Assembly: GCA_017380435.1 (NCBI GenBank)
Contig: JAFODZ010000039.1
Location: 1 to 57,136 of the forward strand
DNA: 57,136 bases
Direction of reading: 5' to 3'
From: Oscillospiraceae bacterium
GTDB taxonomy: Bacteria; Bacillota; Clostridia; Oscillospirales; Oscillospiraceae
How positions within the stretch are numbered: position 1 is the first letter of the stretch; each line of letters opens with the position of its first letter. Positions 14,512 to 22,191 of this stretch are shown piece by piece. Below the pieces are notes generated by a model. It saw only the letters and a list, made by a program, of their open reading frames with translations, had not been told where the DNA came from and made no database searches. The position numbers and the translations under genes were made by a program.

Positions 14512-15179
14512 TTGATCACCGCCTTGTAGCCCAAACCGTGAACGGTTTTGATCTCAAAGTCTTCGCAGTCGGACAGCTTGGCGCGGAGCTTGGTCATATA
14601 TACATCCACCGCCCTGGGGGCAGTTTCCGTATCCGCGTCCCAAAATTCGTCCATCAGCTGCTGCCGGGTGAAGGTCTTTTTGGGGTAGGAGAGGAGCTTA
14701 TATAGAATGTTAAACTCCCGGTTTGTCAGGCTGATCTCCTGCCCGTTCAGAGCGGCGATGTGCTCATCCATATCCATACAGAATTGACCGATCTCCAGCT
14801 TCCGGGAGGATGCGATCTTTGCCCGGCGCAGCAGAGCGCCGATGCGCAAAAACAGCTCATCCAGGTCAATGGGCTTGACCATGTAGTCATCCACCCCAAT
14901 GCGGAATCCCCGCTGCTTGGAAGCAAAATCATCCCTGGCGGTCATAAACAAAATGGGAATATTCTCATTCAAACTGCGCACGGTTTTGGCAAATTCGAAG
15001 CCATCGATGCCGGGCATCATAATATCCGAAACGATCAGATCAAACATCGTGCCGTACATGGCGTCGTAGGCGGAATTGGCATCCAAACAGCCGGTGGCCC
15101 GGTAGCCGCTGGCATTTAAAAACGCGCAGACTGTGCGGTTTAAATCCCTGTCGTCCTCCACAACCAAAATCTGAAACAT
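14508..15179 (-). CDS. OmpR/PhoB-family response regulator
   Basis: A 223-residue regulator. The receiver domain (1-120) has the acidic pair ED (8-9), the phospho-acceptor Asp52 in VSDIMMPG and the conserved Lys102 in DYMVKP. The C-terminal winged helix (about 128-222) includes LTNREFNILYKLLSYPKKTF and VDVYMTKLRAKL. It is first in the operon regulator-kinase-membrane protein-small membrane protein, with its own promoter at 15209-15236 and a GGAGGTAAGG site. Confidence 0.93.
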   Translation of the reverse strand: MFQILVVEDDRDLNRTVCAFLNASGYRATGCLDANSAYDAMYGTMFDLIVSDIMMPGIDGFEFAKTVRSLNENIPILFMTARDDFASKQRGFRIGVDDYMVKPIDLDELFLRIGALLRRAKIASSRKLEIGQFCMDMDEHIAALNGQEISLTNREFNILYKLLSYPKKTFTRQQLMDEFWDADTETAPRAVDVYMTKLRAKLSDCEDFEIKTVHGLGYKAVIK

Positions 15180-15208
15180 ACCCTTACCTCCGCAATTGAT
15201 AATTTTCT

Positions 15209-15236
15209 ATTATACATAATAACAGGCAAATGTTAA
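15209..15236 (-). promoter_or_regulatory. Promoter of the two-component operon
   Basis: Minus strand: -35 TTAACA (15236-15231), 16-bp spacer, perfect -10 TATAAT (15214-15209), 29 bases before the regulator ATG. Confidence 0.65.
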
Positions 15237-15280
15237 AGTTTTGTTTGCGTTTTTGTGGTTTCCAGACAGGACCTAAAAAA

Positions 15281-15646
15281 TTATTTCTGCATCAGCTTTT
15301 CGCTCAGTTTCAAAATCTGGGGAGCGAATTTTTTCTTGCAGCTGGTGAGGATCTTCTTGTAAATGGGGTAGGTGGAAAGTGCCATGACCATGCCCACAAC
15401 ACCGATGGCAATGCCGGGGACCATAACACCGGTCATGCCGATCATAGCGCCGATGTCGGTCATCACAAGGCTCATACCGGCGCCCATCACGATGGCGCTG
15501 ACAGAGCCGTAGATGTAAGCGAAAATGTTGGCAGGTCTTCTGACCTTTGCGTCCAATGACTTCAGTTCATCGAGCTCGGTGTACTGCTTCTCGGTGTATT
15601 GGATGCGGATCTTCTGCACCAGAAATTGCTGATCGTTTTTGTTCAT
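15281..15646 (-). CDS. Small two-helix membrane protein, paralogue 2
   Basis: A 121-residue protein with a charged N-terminus, two hydrophobic segments (about 42-66 and 69-93) and a basic tail ending APQILKLSEKLMQK. It shares GMSLVMTDIGA, the PGIAIGVVGM...YPIYKK segment and the APQIL tail with the protein at 12176-12562, from which it is separated by the two-component genes. It starts 26 bases after the stop of the 11-residue-repeat protein and probably shares its transcript. Function unknown. Confidence 0.75.
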   Translation of the reverse strand: MNKNDQQFLVQKIRIQYTEKQYTELDELKSLDAKVRRPANIFAYIYGSVSAIVMGAGMSLVMTDIGAMIGMTGVMVPGIAIGVVGMVMALSTYPIYKKILTSCKKKFAPQILKLSEKLMQK

Positions 15647-15672
15647 AATAAAATACCTCTTTCTTGTTTAAA

Positions 15673-15978
15673 TTATTCTTTGCCGGACAGCCGGGCTTTT
15701 GCTTCTTCCACGCTTTCGCCTTCCTTGGCGAACAGCTTCTCAACGCACTTATCAACTACCTTGTTGAAACCTTCCACAGCGCCGTTTTCGATTTTCTTGT
15801 AGCCGCCAACAACGCCGTCTTCGATTTTCTTGTAACCGCCTACAACGGCCTGCTCGATCTTCTTGTAGCTGCTGACAGCGCCTTCTGTGGCAGTATCCGC
15901 CATCTGCTCCAGCACCTGAGTGTCCAAGCCGCTCATGTCGTGTTCCTGGGCCATCAATTCCATTTGCTTGCTGTTCAT
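15673..15978 (-). CDS. Amphipathic 11-residue-repeat protein
   Basis: A 101-residue soluble, charged protein. Residues 38-81 are four imperfect 11-residue repeats beginning YKKIEQAVVGG, YKKIEDGVVGG, YKKIENGAVEG and FNKVVDKCVEK, followed by a tail ending EEAKARLSGKE. Eleven-residue periodicity is typical of long amphipathic helices that lie on membranes or form coiled coils. I recall similar small proteins from gut Clostridia, without a function. ATG 15978 follows AAGGAG. It precedes the small membrane protein gene 15281-15646, which suggests the two act together at a membrane. Confidence 0.75.
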   Translation of the reverse strand: MNSKQMELMAQEHDMSGLDTQVLEQMADTATEGAVSSYKKIEQAVVGGYKKIEDGVVGGYKKIENGAVEGFNKVVDKCVEKLFAKEGESVEEAKARLSGKE

Positions 15979-16067
15979 TGCATTGCACTCCTTATGTTTT
16001 TGATTTACGGCCTTATTTTAGAACCCGATGTTTTCCGAAATGCTTGCAAAATGTTTAGGAAATATTA

Positions 16068-16103
16068 ATAAAAAAATTCCGCGGGCAAAATATGCCCGCG
16101 GAA
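16068..16103 (-). terminator. Terminator of the recD2-comFC-mreB operon
   Basis: On the minus strand, stem TTCCGCGGGCA / TGCCCGCGGAA (16103-16077) followed by TTTTTTTATTAATA. It lies 16 bases after the mreB-like stop. Confidence 0.88.
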
Positions 16104-16119
16104 AAAGTATGCAGTTTCA

Positions 16120-17157
16120 TCAGCCGCGAAGCAGACGCTTTCTGGCGATGTTGATAGGACCTTCGGTCATCTGGTTGATCCAGGCAAGGCTCTTGCCGCA
16201 GCCGTAGGCTACGCAGGATTCGGGATCATCTGCCACGGCGCACTGGATGCCGGTTCTTTCGCTGATCAGCTGGGCCATGCCCCAGATCTGACTGCCGCCG
16301 CCGGTCAGGGTAATGCCGTTTTGGGCGATGTCGCTGACCAGCTCGGGAGAAGCGTCTTCCAGAACGGACAGCACTTCGTCAGCGATGATCCGGGCAGGAC
16401 GGTGGAGCGCCTCAAACAGCTCAGATGCGGTGAGCACCAGCTCTCTGGGCATACCGGATTTGGCGTCGCGGCCCTTGACGGATACAGATGCATCCTCATT
16501 ACGGGGATAGACGCAGCCGATTTGGATCTTGACCTCTTCGGCAGTGGTCTGGCCGATGATGACGCCGTGCTTGCGGCGTACATGCTTGACGATGGCATCG
16601 TCCATAGCAATGCCTGCGACCTTGGTGGAGGAAGAAACAGCCACGCCGTTCAGAGTCAAAACGGCGATGTCGGTGGTGCCGCCGCCAATATCCACGACCA
16701 TATGACCGTTAGGACCGGAGATATCCAGGTTGGCGCCCAAAGCCGCAGCCAGAGGCTCCTCAATCAGATAGACCCGGCGTGCGCCGGCTTCAATGGCGGC
16801 GTTGATCACCGTACGCTCTTCCACTTCCGTAACGCCGCTGGGCACACAGATAACTACTCTGGGCTTGGGAGAGAAGAAGCGGGTTTTGGCAGCGACCCGG
16901 AAAAGCTGCTGCAGCATTTTCACGGTCATTTCGTGGTCAGAGATCACGCCGTCCTTCAGCGGATGCATAGCCACCAGATTGCCGGGGGTGCGGCCCAGCA
17001 TATTCCGGGCAGCAGAGCCGACTTTTAAAATGCGGCCTGTGTTTTTATCCACAGCGACAACGGAAGGCTCCCGGAGGATCACGCCGCTGCCGTCAACATA
17101 GATCAGAACATTGGAAGTTCCCAGGTCAATACCCAGGTCGTGAGAAAATAATTGCAT
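16120..17157 (-). CDS. MreB/Mbl-family actin-like cell-shape protein
   Basis: A 345-residue bacterial actin. Motifs are phosphate 1 GIDLGTSNVLIYV, connect-1/phosphate-2 VDIGGGTTDIAVL and the adenosine motif TGGGSQIWGM; CVPSGVTEVEERTV and YLIEEPLAAALG are typical of the MreB subfamily rather than of DnaK. MreB filaments direct elongation-type wall synthesis under the membrane. No mreC or mreD is adjacent, so it may be an extra paralogue (Mbl/MreBH-like). I chose ATG 17157 because AGGTG is 7 bases upstream. It follows comFC by 5 bases. Confidence 0.9.
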   Translation of the reverse strand: MQLFSHDLGIDLGTSNVLIYVDGSGVILREPSVVAVDKNTGRILKVGSAARNMLGRTPGNLVAMHPLKDGVISDHEMTVKMLQQLFRVAAKTRFFSPKPRVVICVPSGVTEVEERTVINAAIEAGARRVYLIEEPLAAALGANLDISGPNGHMVVDIGGGTTDIAVLTLNGVAVSSSTKVAGIAMDDAIVKHVRRKHGVIIGQTTAEEVKIQIGCVYPRNEDASVSVKGRDAKSGMPRELVLTASELFEALHRPARIIADEVLSVLEDASPELVSDIAQNGITLTGGGSQIWGMAQLISERTGIQCAVADDPESCVAYGCGKSLAWINQMTEGPINIARKRLLRG

Positions 17158-17162
17158 ATGAA

Positions 17163-17822
17163 TCACCTGCGTTTTTCTTTATTGAGAGCCGCAACTGCGG
17201 CGCAATGGACTTCTTTCGCCCCGGCGGTGAGCAGCACCCGGGCACATTCGGAAATGGTGGAGCCGGTGGTAATGATATCGTCCAGAAGGAGAATCCGCTT
17301 GCCGGCGACGGCGGCGGGGTCAATCACCGCGAAAGCGCCCAAAACATTGGCTTTGCGCTGGGAGATATCCGACAGCCGGGATTGGGGGCGGGTGTGACGC
17401 ACTTTGCGCAAAGTGGCCATAGCCGGAGTTTCCAGCTTTTGGCCGGCGGCAAGGGCGATCAGCTCTACCTGGTCGTAACCGCGAAAATAATTTCTGCGGC
17501 GGCTTACGGGCACCCAGGTCAGAATGTCGTAATCGCATAATGGCTCACGGAGCAGTTTCTCAGCCAGCAGCCTGCCATAGATACTGCCGTAACTGCGGCG
17601 GTTGTAGAACTTATACAGCAGGATGCTGTGCCGGACTTTTCCATTATAATACCACATAGAAGTCCAGCCTGCAACAAAAGAAATTTTATATTTTGTTTTT
17701 GGGTAAGGGTCTGTATCCCGGCGGCAGCTTTGGCACAGATCGGTTTGACCCTCGGGCAGGACTTTTTGGCATAGAACGCATTGCCGAGGGAAGAACAAAG
17801 AGGTAAGGCGTTGCCGGATCAT
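17163..17822 (-). CDS. comFC: ComF-family phosphoribosyltransferase-like protein
   Basis: A 219-residue protein with an N-terminal four-Cys zinc finger (CVLC and CQSC, residues ~15-33), the WVPVSRRRNYFRGYDQ segment and a type I phosphoribosyltransferase loop LLLDDIITTGST near residue 180. In competent bacteria ComFC aids DNA uptake, but it is also widespread in species not known to be competent. It overlaps the recD2 stop by 4 bases. Confidence 0.9.
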   Translation of the reverse strand: MIRQRLTSLFFPRQCVLCQKVLPEGQTDLCQSCRRDTDPYPKTKYKISFVAGWTSMWYYNGKVRHSILLYKFYNRRSYGSIYGRLLAEKLLREPLCDYDILTWVPVSRRRNYFRGYDQVELIALAAGQKLETPAMATLRKVRHTRPQSRLSDISQRKANVLGAFAVIDPAAVAGKRILLLDDIITTGSTISECARVLLTAGAKEVHCAAVAALNKEKRR

Positions 17823-20026
17823 AAGACTTTCTCCTGAAGCCGTAATTTCAGGCCGGTATATCGACGCCCCACTTTGGCATTTTGGGTCATTGTATTCACC
17901 ACATCCTCTCTGCCTACGATCACCAGCAGGGTCTTGGCCCGGGTGATGCCGGTGTAAAGCACACTGCGGTTGAGCAGATACGACGAGCCGTTCCAGGCGG
18001 AAAATACCACGGCCCGGTATTCGCTGCCCTGGCTTTTGTGGACGGTGATGGCGTAGGCAGGCTCCAGCTCGTTCAGTTCGGAAAAATCGTAGGTGGCGGT
18101 GCGGTCGTCAAACAGCACGCTTAAAAGCTCACTGTCGGAATCAATGGCGACGATCGTGCCCACATCGCCGTTGAACATACCGGCGCCGATGGTGCCGTCT
18201 TCCTTCTTCCAGAGGATGTCGTAGTTGTTCCGGATCTGCATGACCCGATCGCCCAAGCGGAAAATGTAATCGCCGAATTTCTTTTCCGGCTTGCCCGGGG
18301 CAGGGGGGTTCAAGTGCTGCTGCAAAAGCTGATTGAGCTGAAAGGTGCCTGCAGTTCCTTTTTTGGTGGGACTGAGCACCTGGATCTGATCGGCGCTGAT
18401 GCCCATATTTTTGGGCAGCCGTGTGGCGCAAAGCTGGGCAATGGTTTGGGCAGCTTGTTCTTCCGAGGCGGTGCGGATAAAGAAAAAGTCGCTTTTTACA
18501 TTTTTCAGCTCCGGCAAAATGCCCTGATTGACCCGGTGGGCGTTCATAACGATCAGGCTTTGCTGCGCCTGCCGGAAAATCTCAGTCAGCCGGATGGCAG
18601 GCAAAACGCCGCTGCGGAGCATATCGCTGAAAGGAAAACCGGGGCCAACCGGGGGCAGCTGATCCGGGTCGCCTACAAAAATCATCCGAGTGCCGGGGCG
18701 GATGGCTTGAAACAGATGGTGCAGAAGTTCAATATCAACCATAGACATTTCGTCGATGATCACAGCGTCGGCTTGCAGGGGATTTTGGGAATCCCGCTGG
18801 AAAAACAGCCTGCCGGTGCGCGGCTCGATGCCGGTTTCCAAAAGCCGGTGGATGGTGGAAGCATCCTGCCCGGTGACCTCGGTCAGCCGCTTGGCGGCAC
18901 GTCCCGTGGGGGCGCACAGAAGTGTTTTCAGGCCCAACTGATCGTACAGTGACAAAATGCCCTGGACAATGGTGGTTTTGCCGGTACCGGGGCCGCCGGT
19001 GATGATGACCATACCGCAGGTGGCAGCTTCCCGGATGGCATCTTCCTGGGCTGGGGAGAAATCCACATTGCCGGTGGCAGCGGCCTTTTTCAGCTTCCGA
19101 TCCAGTCCGGCGGGGGCAGGATAGGCGGTGCGGGCAAATTCTTTCAGCCGGCGGCAGCAATAAACTTCCGCTTCGTGCATTTGCCAAAGATAGATCACCG
19201 TGATCCCCGCAAGCTGCTGCCGCACCAACTGCTGGGCTTGCAGCAGCCGTTCAATGCCGCTGCCGGCATCATCTTGGGTTATGCCCAAAAGCTGGGCGGT
19301 GGCGGCAATGAGCTTTTCCTCCGGCAAGAACACATGGCCTGCCTGGAGATTGTATTGCAATTCAAACAGTATGCCCGCTTCCACCCGACGGTAATCGTCG
19401 GCGGAAACGCCCAACGCAATGGCAAAGCGATCCACCGCCCCAAAGGGCGCTTCCAAAATAGGATCCATAAGCAGATAGGGATCGTCGTAAAGCAGATCCA
19501 CTGCTGCCTCGCCATAAAGCTTGTAGGTTTTGACTGCCAGCTCCGCAGGCAACTGATGCAGGGCGAAAAATTCCATTAATTGCCGCATACCCACCTGCAA
19601 ACGGAAGGTCTGACCAATGGCCTGCGCCCGGGTGGGGGAGATGCCGGAAACCTCGGAAAGCCGTTCCGGCTCTTTTTCCATTACGATCAAGGTCTGATCG
19701 CCGAATCGGTTAACGATCCGGGCGGCGATTTTCGGGCCGATGCCCTTGATGGCCCGGGAGGACAGATACTGCAAAATGTCCTGGGCGGTCTGGGGCATCA
19801 TCCGCTCTAAAAATTCCGCCTCAAATTGGCGGCCGTAGCTGGCATGATTGCTCCATTTTCCCGTGACCATCAGCCGTTCTCCGGCGCTGGGGAGGGGGAT
19901 GGTGCCGACGACGGTGACGGTCTGACCGTTGTCGCAGTTTAAGCGCAGAACGGCATAGCCGTTGTCGTAATTTTGAAAAATGACAGAACCGACAATGCCT
20001 TGCAGGATTTCCATTTCTGTTTCCAT
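17819..20026 (-). CDS. recD2: RecD2-type 5'-3' DNA helicase
   Basis: A 735-residue SF1B helicase of the RecD2 class (no RecBC partner). The N-terminal part has an OB-like segment and helix-hairpin-helix repeats (IKGIGPKIAARIVNRFG, LSEVSGISPTRAQAIG). The motor has Walker A GGPGTGKTT, Walker B VIIDEMSMVD, the motif GDPDQLPPVGPG and the C-terminal AITVHKSQGSEY and YTGITRAK. It acts in replication-linked DNA repair. ATG 20026 gives the usual family length; the in-frame TTG just before it is an alternative with the GGAAGGGAG site. First gene of the operon with comFC and the mreB-like gene. Confidence 0.92.
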   Translation of the reverse strand: METEMEILQGIVGSVIFQNYDNGYAVLRLNCDNGQTVTVVGTIPLPSAGERLMVTGKWSNHASYGRQFEAEFLERMMPQTAQDILQYLSSRAIKGIGPKIAARIVNRFGDQTLIVMEKEPERLSEVSGISPTRAQAIGQTFRLQVGMRQLMEFFALHQLPAELAVKTYKLYGEAAVDLLYDDPYLLMDPILEAPFGAVDRFAIALGVSADDYRRVEAGILFELQYNLQAGHVFLPEEKLIAATAQLLGITQDDAGSGIERLLQAQQLVRQQLAGITVIYLWQMHEAEVYCCRRLKEFARTAYPAPAGLDRKLKKAAATGNVDFSPAQEDAIREAATCGMVIITGGPGTGKTTIVQGILSLYDQLGLKTLLCAPTGRAAKRLTEVTGQDASTIHRLLETGIEPRTGRLFFQRDSQNPLQADAVIIDEMSMVDIELLHHLFQAIRPGTRMIFVGDPDQLPPVGPGFPFSDMLRSGVLPAIRLTEIFRQAQQSLIVMNAHRVNQGILPELKNVKSDFFFIRTASEEQAAQTIAQLCATRLPKNMGISADQIQVLSPTKKGTAGTFQLNQLLQQHLNPPAPGKPEKKFGDYIFRLGDRVMQIRNNYDILWKKEDGTIGAGMFNGDVGTIVAIDSDSELLSVLFDDRTATYDFSELNELEPAYAITVHKSQGSEYRAVVFSAWNGSSYLLNRSVLYTGITRAKTLLVIVGREDVVNTMTQNAKVGRRYTGLKLRLQEKVL

Positions 20027-20060
20027 CAACGCACACCACTCCCTTCCAAAAGATAGAAAA

Positions 20061-20089
20061 ATTGTACTATATTTTCCCGGGAAAGTAAA
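20061..20089 (-). promoter_or_regulatory. Promoter of the recD2 operon
   Basis: Minus strand: -35 TTTACT (20089-20084), 17-bp spacer, -10 TACAAT (20066-20061), 35 bases before the ATG. Confidence 0.6.
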
Positions 20090-20123
20090 GTATCCCCGCA
20101 GCAAAAATCCAGTTATTGTATTT

Positions 20124-20199
20124 GTAGGGACCGGCGTCCCCGACGGTCTTTGCGTTTGGGCCGCTTGACGGCAGGACTGTCCGGGAGGCCAGTCCCTAC
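20124..20199 (+). repeat. Palindromic intergenic repeat, family 1, copy B
   Basis: A 76-bp element from GTAGGGACCGGCGTCCCCGA to GGCCAGTCCCTAC. It is nearly identical to copy C 122 bp away and shares its ends with copy A at 3262-3357. The gene-free stretch 20105-20434 holds copies B and C and the DUF975 terminator. Confidence 0.9.
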
Positions 20200-20244
20200 A
20201 GATTTTATCAATGCCGATTTTGTTAATCTGCTCCTGTTAGCACA

Positions 20245-20284
20245 AGAGAAAAACGGGGCAGGAGGTGTTACCCTCTTGCCCCGT
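20245..20284 (-). terminator. Probable terminator of the DUF975 gene
   Basis: On the minus strand a ~14-bp stem ACGGGGCAAGAGGG / ACCTCCTGCCCCGT (20284-20253; two wobble or mismatched pairs) is followed by TTTTTCTCTTG. Repeat copy C lies between the DUF975 stop and this hairpin, so the repeat would be transcribed in the 3' untranslated region. Confidence 0.7.
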
Positions 20285-20321
20285 GGGAGAATATAAAATG
20301 AGCGCTGTCTGCTTCTTTTCG

Positions 20322-20397
20322 GTAGGGACCGGCGTCCCCGACGGTCCTTATGTTTGGGCCGCCTTACGGCAGGACTGTCCGGGAAGCCAGTCCCTAC
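20322..20397 (+). repeat. Palindromic intergenic repeat, family 1, copy C
   Basis: A 76-bp element with the same ends as copy B and only a handful of substitutions, mainly in the centre (CTTATGTTTGGGCCGCCTTA versus CTTTGCGTTTGGGCCGCTTG). Direct orientation relative to copy B. Confidence 0.9.
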
Positions 20398-20434
20398 ATT
20401 CGGATTGCCCGAAGATGCTTTTAAATAATATCCG

Positions 20435-21169
20435 TCAGATTTCCGGATCGACTTCTGCGGGAGCCACATACTCTGTGCCGGATACTTCACGGTAGAATGC
20501 GGCGAAGGCAGCCTGCTTATAAGGCGCAAGCCACAGATTTCCGACGCCCAGCGTAAGGATGCACAGCAGATCCCAGCCAAGGAAACTCAGTTCCAAAAAG
20601 AACAGGAGCAGACGATTTCCGGACATCATTTCCTTGGATTTGGCAAGGGCTTCGCTTGCCGTCAGCTCCGGGTGCTCAGATAGGATGAAGCTGGTCATTG
20701 CATAGCTGTAATTGGCGATGATACCGGGAATGATAAATAGCAAACTCCAAAGCATAACATACAGCAATCGCAGAGACATAGCTGCTGCGATTCGCTTCCA
20801 ATGGGGAAAGAAGCTGAACAGAGTACCGATTCGGGGCGCTTTCTGCCCATCGACCAAATCCAGATTAAATTGGGAGTAACCTACCAAAATAATACTACTA
20901 AAGATAAAATTGGCAATTCCAAATACCAGTGAGAAAAATATGATAAAAAGACAGACGACTATAATAATGGTTGCGACTTGCTCATTGAATGCACCGTCGC
21001 TGATTCCGGGGATGGAATCGGAGGATCTGGAATAGCTGAAGTTGAAGTTGGGGAGGTAGGATGCAATTGCACCCATAAGTGAGGCAAGCAAGCCGGCAAG
21101 CACCGCAATTGCCCATCTGTTACGCAAGGCATCTCTTGCGATTTTTCTAAAATCAGAGGTCCATTTCAT
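20435..21169 (-). CDS. DUF975-family membrane protein
   Basis: A 244-residue protein with an N-terminal KxARDALRNRWAIAVLAGLL segment and about five hydrophobic segments (18-38, 65-100, 128-160, 190-220), including LLFIIPGIIANYSYAM and SEALAKSKEMMSGNR, which are typical of DUF975 proteins. Function is unknown. The ATG at 21169 follows AGAAAGGAGC. It is monocistronic and divergent from nfo. Confidence 0.85.
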   Translation of the reverse strand: MKWTSDFRKIARDALRNRWAIAVLAGLLASLMGAIASYLPNFNFSYSRSSDSIPGISDGAFNEQVATIIIVVCLFIIFFSLVFGIANFIFSSIILVGYSQFNLDLVDGQKAPRIGTLFSFFPHWKRIAAAMSLRLLYVMLWSLLFIIPGIIANYSYAMTSFILSEHPELTASEALAKSKEMMSGNRLLLFFLELSFLGWDLLCILTLGVGNLWLAPYKQAAFAAFYREVSGTEYVAPAEVDPEI

Positions 21170-21279
21170 AGTTTTGCTCCTTTCTGTTTATCGTAAGATA
21201 GGAAAACAATCTTATTCTATTGTTAGTCTAACATAACTCGACGAGTATGTCAAGCCTACGGGTAGAAAATACCGCGGAA

Positions 21280-21308
21280 TTGATTTTTTCACAAATATGT
21301 GATATGGT
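21280..21308 (+). promoter_or_regulatory. Candidate promoter of nfo operon
   Basis: -35 TTGATT (21280-21285), 17-bp spacer, -10 TATGGT (21303-21308), 32 bases before the nfo ATG. Confidence 0.5.
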
Positions 21309-21340
21309 AAGAAAAAATCAGAAAGCAGGAGGAAAAGATT

Positions 21341-22168
21341 ATGCTCTATGCAGGCTGTCACCTGTCCAATTCGGCAGGCAATCTGGCAATGGTGGAAACG
21401 GCTGTCTCCATCGGCGCCAATACCTTTGCGTTTTTTACCCGCAATCCCCGTGGTTCTCAGGCCAAAAAGGAAGACCCGGAGGATTCGGCAAAAGCGGTAC
21501 AAGCATTAAAAGATCATAATTTCGGCCCTTTGGTGGCCCACGGCGCATATACGATGAATCTGTGTACTGCCGAGGCAAGCGCCAGAGAATTTGCCGCATC
21601 CATCCTCTGCGATGATTTGCGCCGTATGGCAGCGCTGCCGGGGAATTACTATAATTTTCATCCCGGTTCCCATGTGGGACAGGGCGTGGAGGCCGGTATC
21701 GACTACATCGTGCAGGCACTGAAAAAGGCTCTGGAGCCGGGATACCCCGTAACGGTACTGCTGGAAACCATGGCCGGTAAGGGCAGCGAGATCGGCGGCA
21801 AATTTGAAGAGCTGAAAGCCATCATCGACGGCGTGGGCAGCGATGAGATCGGCGTGTGCCTGGATAGCTGCCATATAAGCGACGGCGGTTACGATATCGT
21901 CAACGATCTGGACGGCGTCTTGCAGGAATTTGACCGGGTGATCGGTCTTGACAAGCTGAAAGCGCTGCACCTGAACGACTCAAAAAATCCCTTTGGCAGT
22001 CATAAAGACCGCCACGAGCTTTTGGGCGAAGGTTATCTGGGGGAGCAGACCTTCCAAAACATTGTCAACCACCCGGTTCTCAAAAAACTGCCCATGATTC
22101 TGGAGACCCCCAATGACCTGCCCGGCTATGCCCGGGAGATCGCGCTGCTGCGCAATCTGCAAAAATAA
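21341..22168 (+). CDS. nfo: Deoxyribonuclease IV (apurinic/apyrimidinic endonuclease)
   Basis: A 275-residue TIM-barrel endonuclease of the Nfo family that cuts DNA at abasic sites with three zinc ions. Metal-ligand motifs are HGAYTMNL, NFHPGSHVG, LLETMAGKGSEIG, CLDSCH and LNDSKNPFGSHKDRHE. Length is normal. AGGAGG precedes the ATG. It is followed 23 bases later by the FHA-FtsW gene, with no terminator between, so the two may be co-transcribed. Confidence 0.94.
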   Translation: MLYAGCHLSNSAGNLAMVETAVSIGANTFAFFTRNPRGSQAKKEDPEDSAKAVQALKDHNFGPLVAHGAYTMNLCTAEASAREFAASILCDDLRRMAALPGNYYNFHPGSHVGQGVEAGIDYIVQALKKALEPGYPVTVLLETMAGKGSEIGGKFEELKAIIDGVGSDEIGVCLDSCHISDGGYDIVNDLDGVLQEFDRVIGLDKLKALHLNDSKNPFGSHKDRHELLGEGYLGEQTFQNIVNHPVLKKLPMILETPNDLPGYAREIALLRNLQK

Positions 22169-22191
22169 AAATCTAACAGGAGGTGCGAAAT

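Noticed and set aside
20113..20580. 155-codon open frame running through both family 1 repeats
   Set aside because: It is mostly translated repeat sequence and overlaps the DUF975 gene end; similar phrases recur twice because the repeat recurs.
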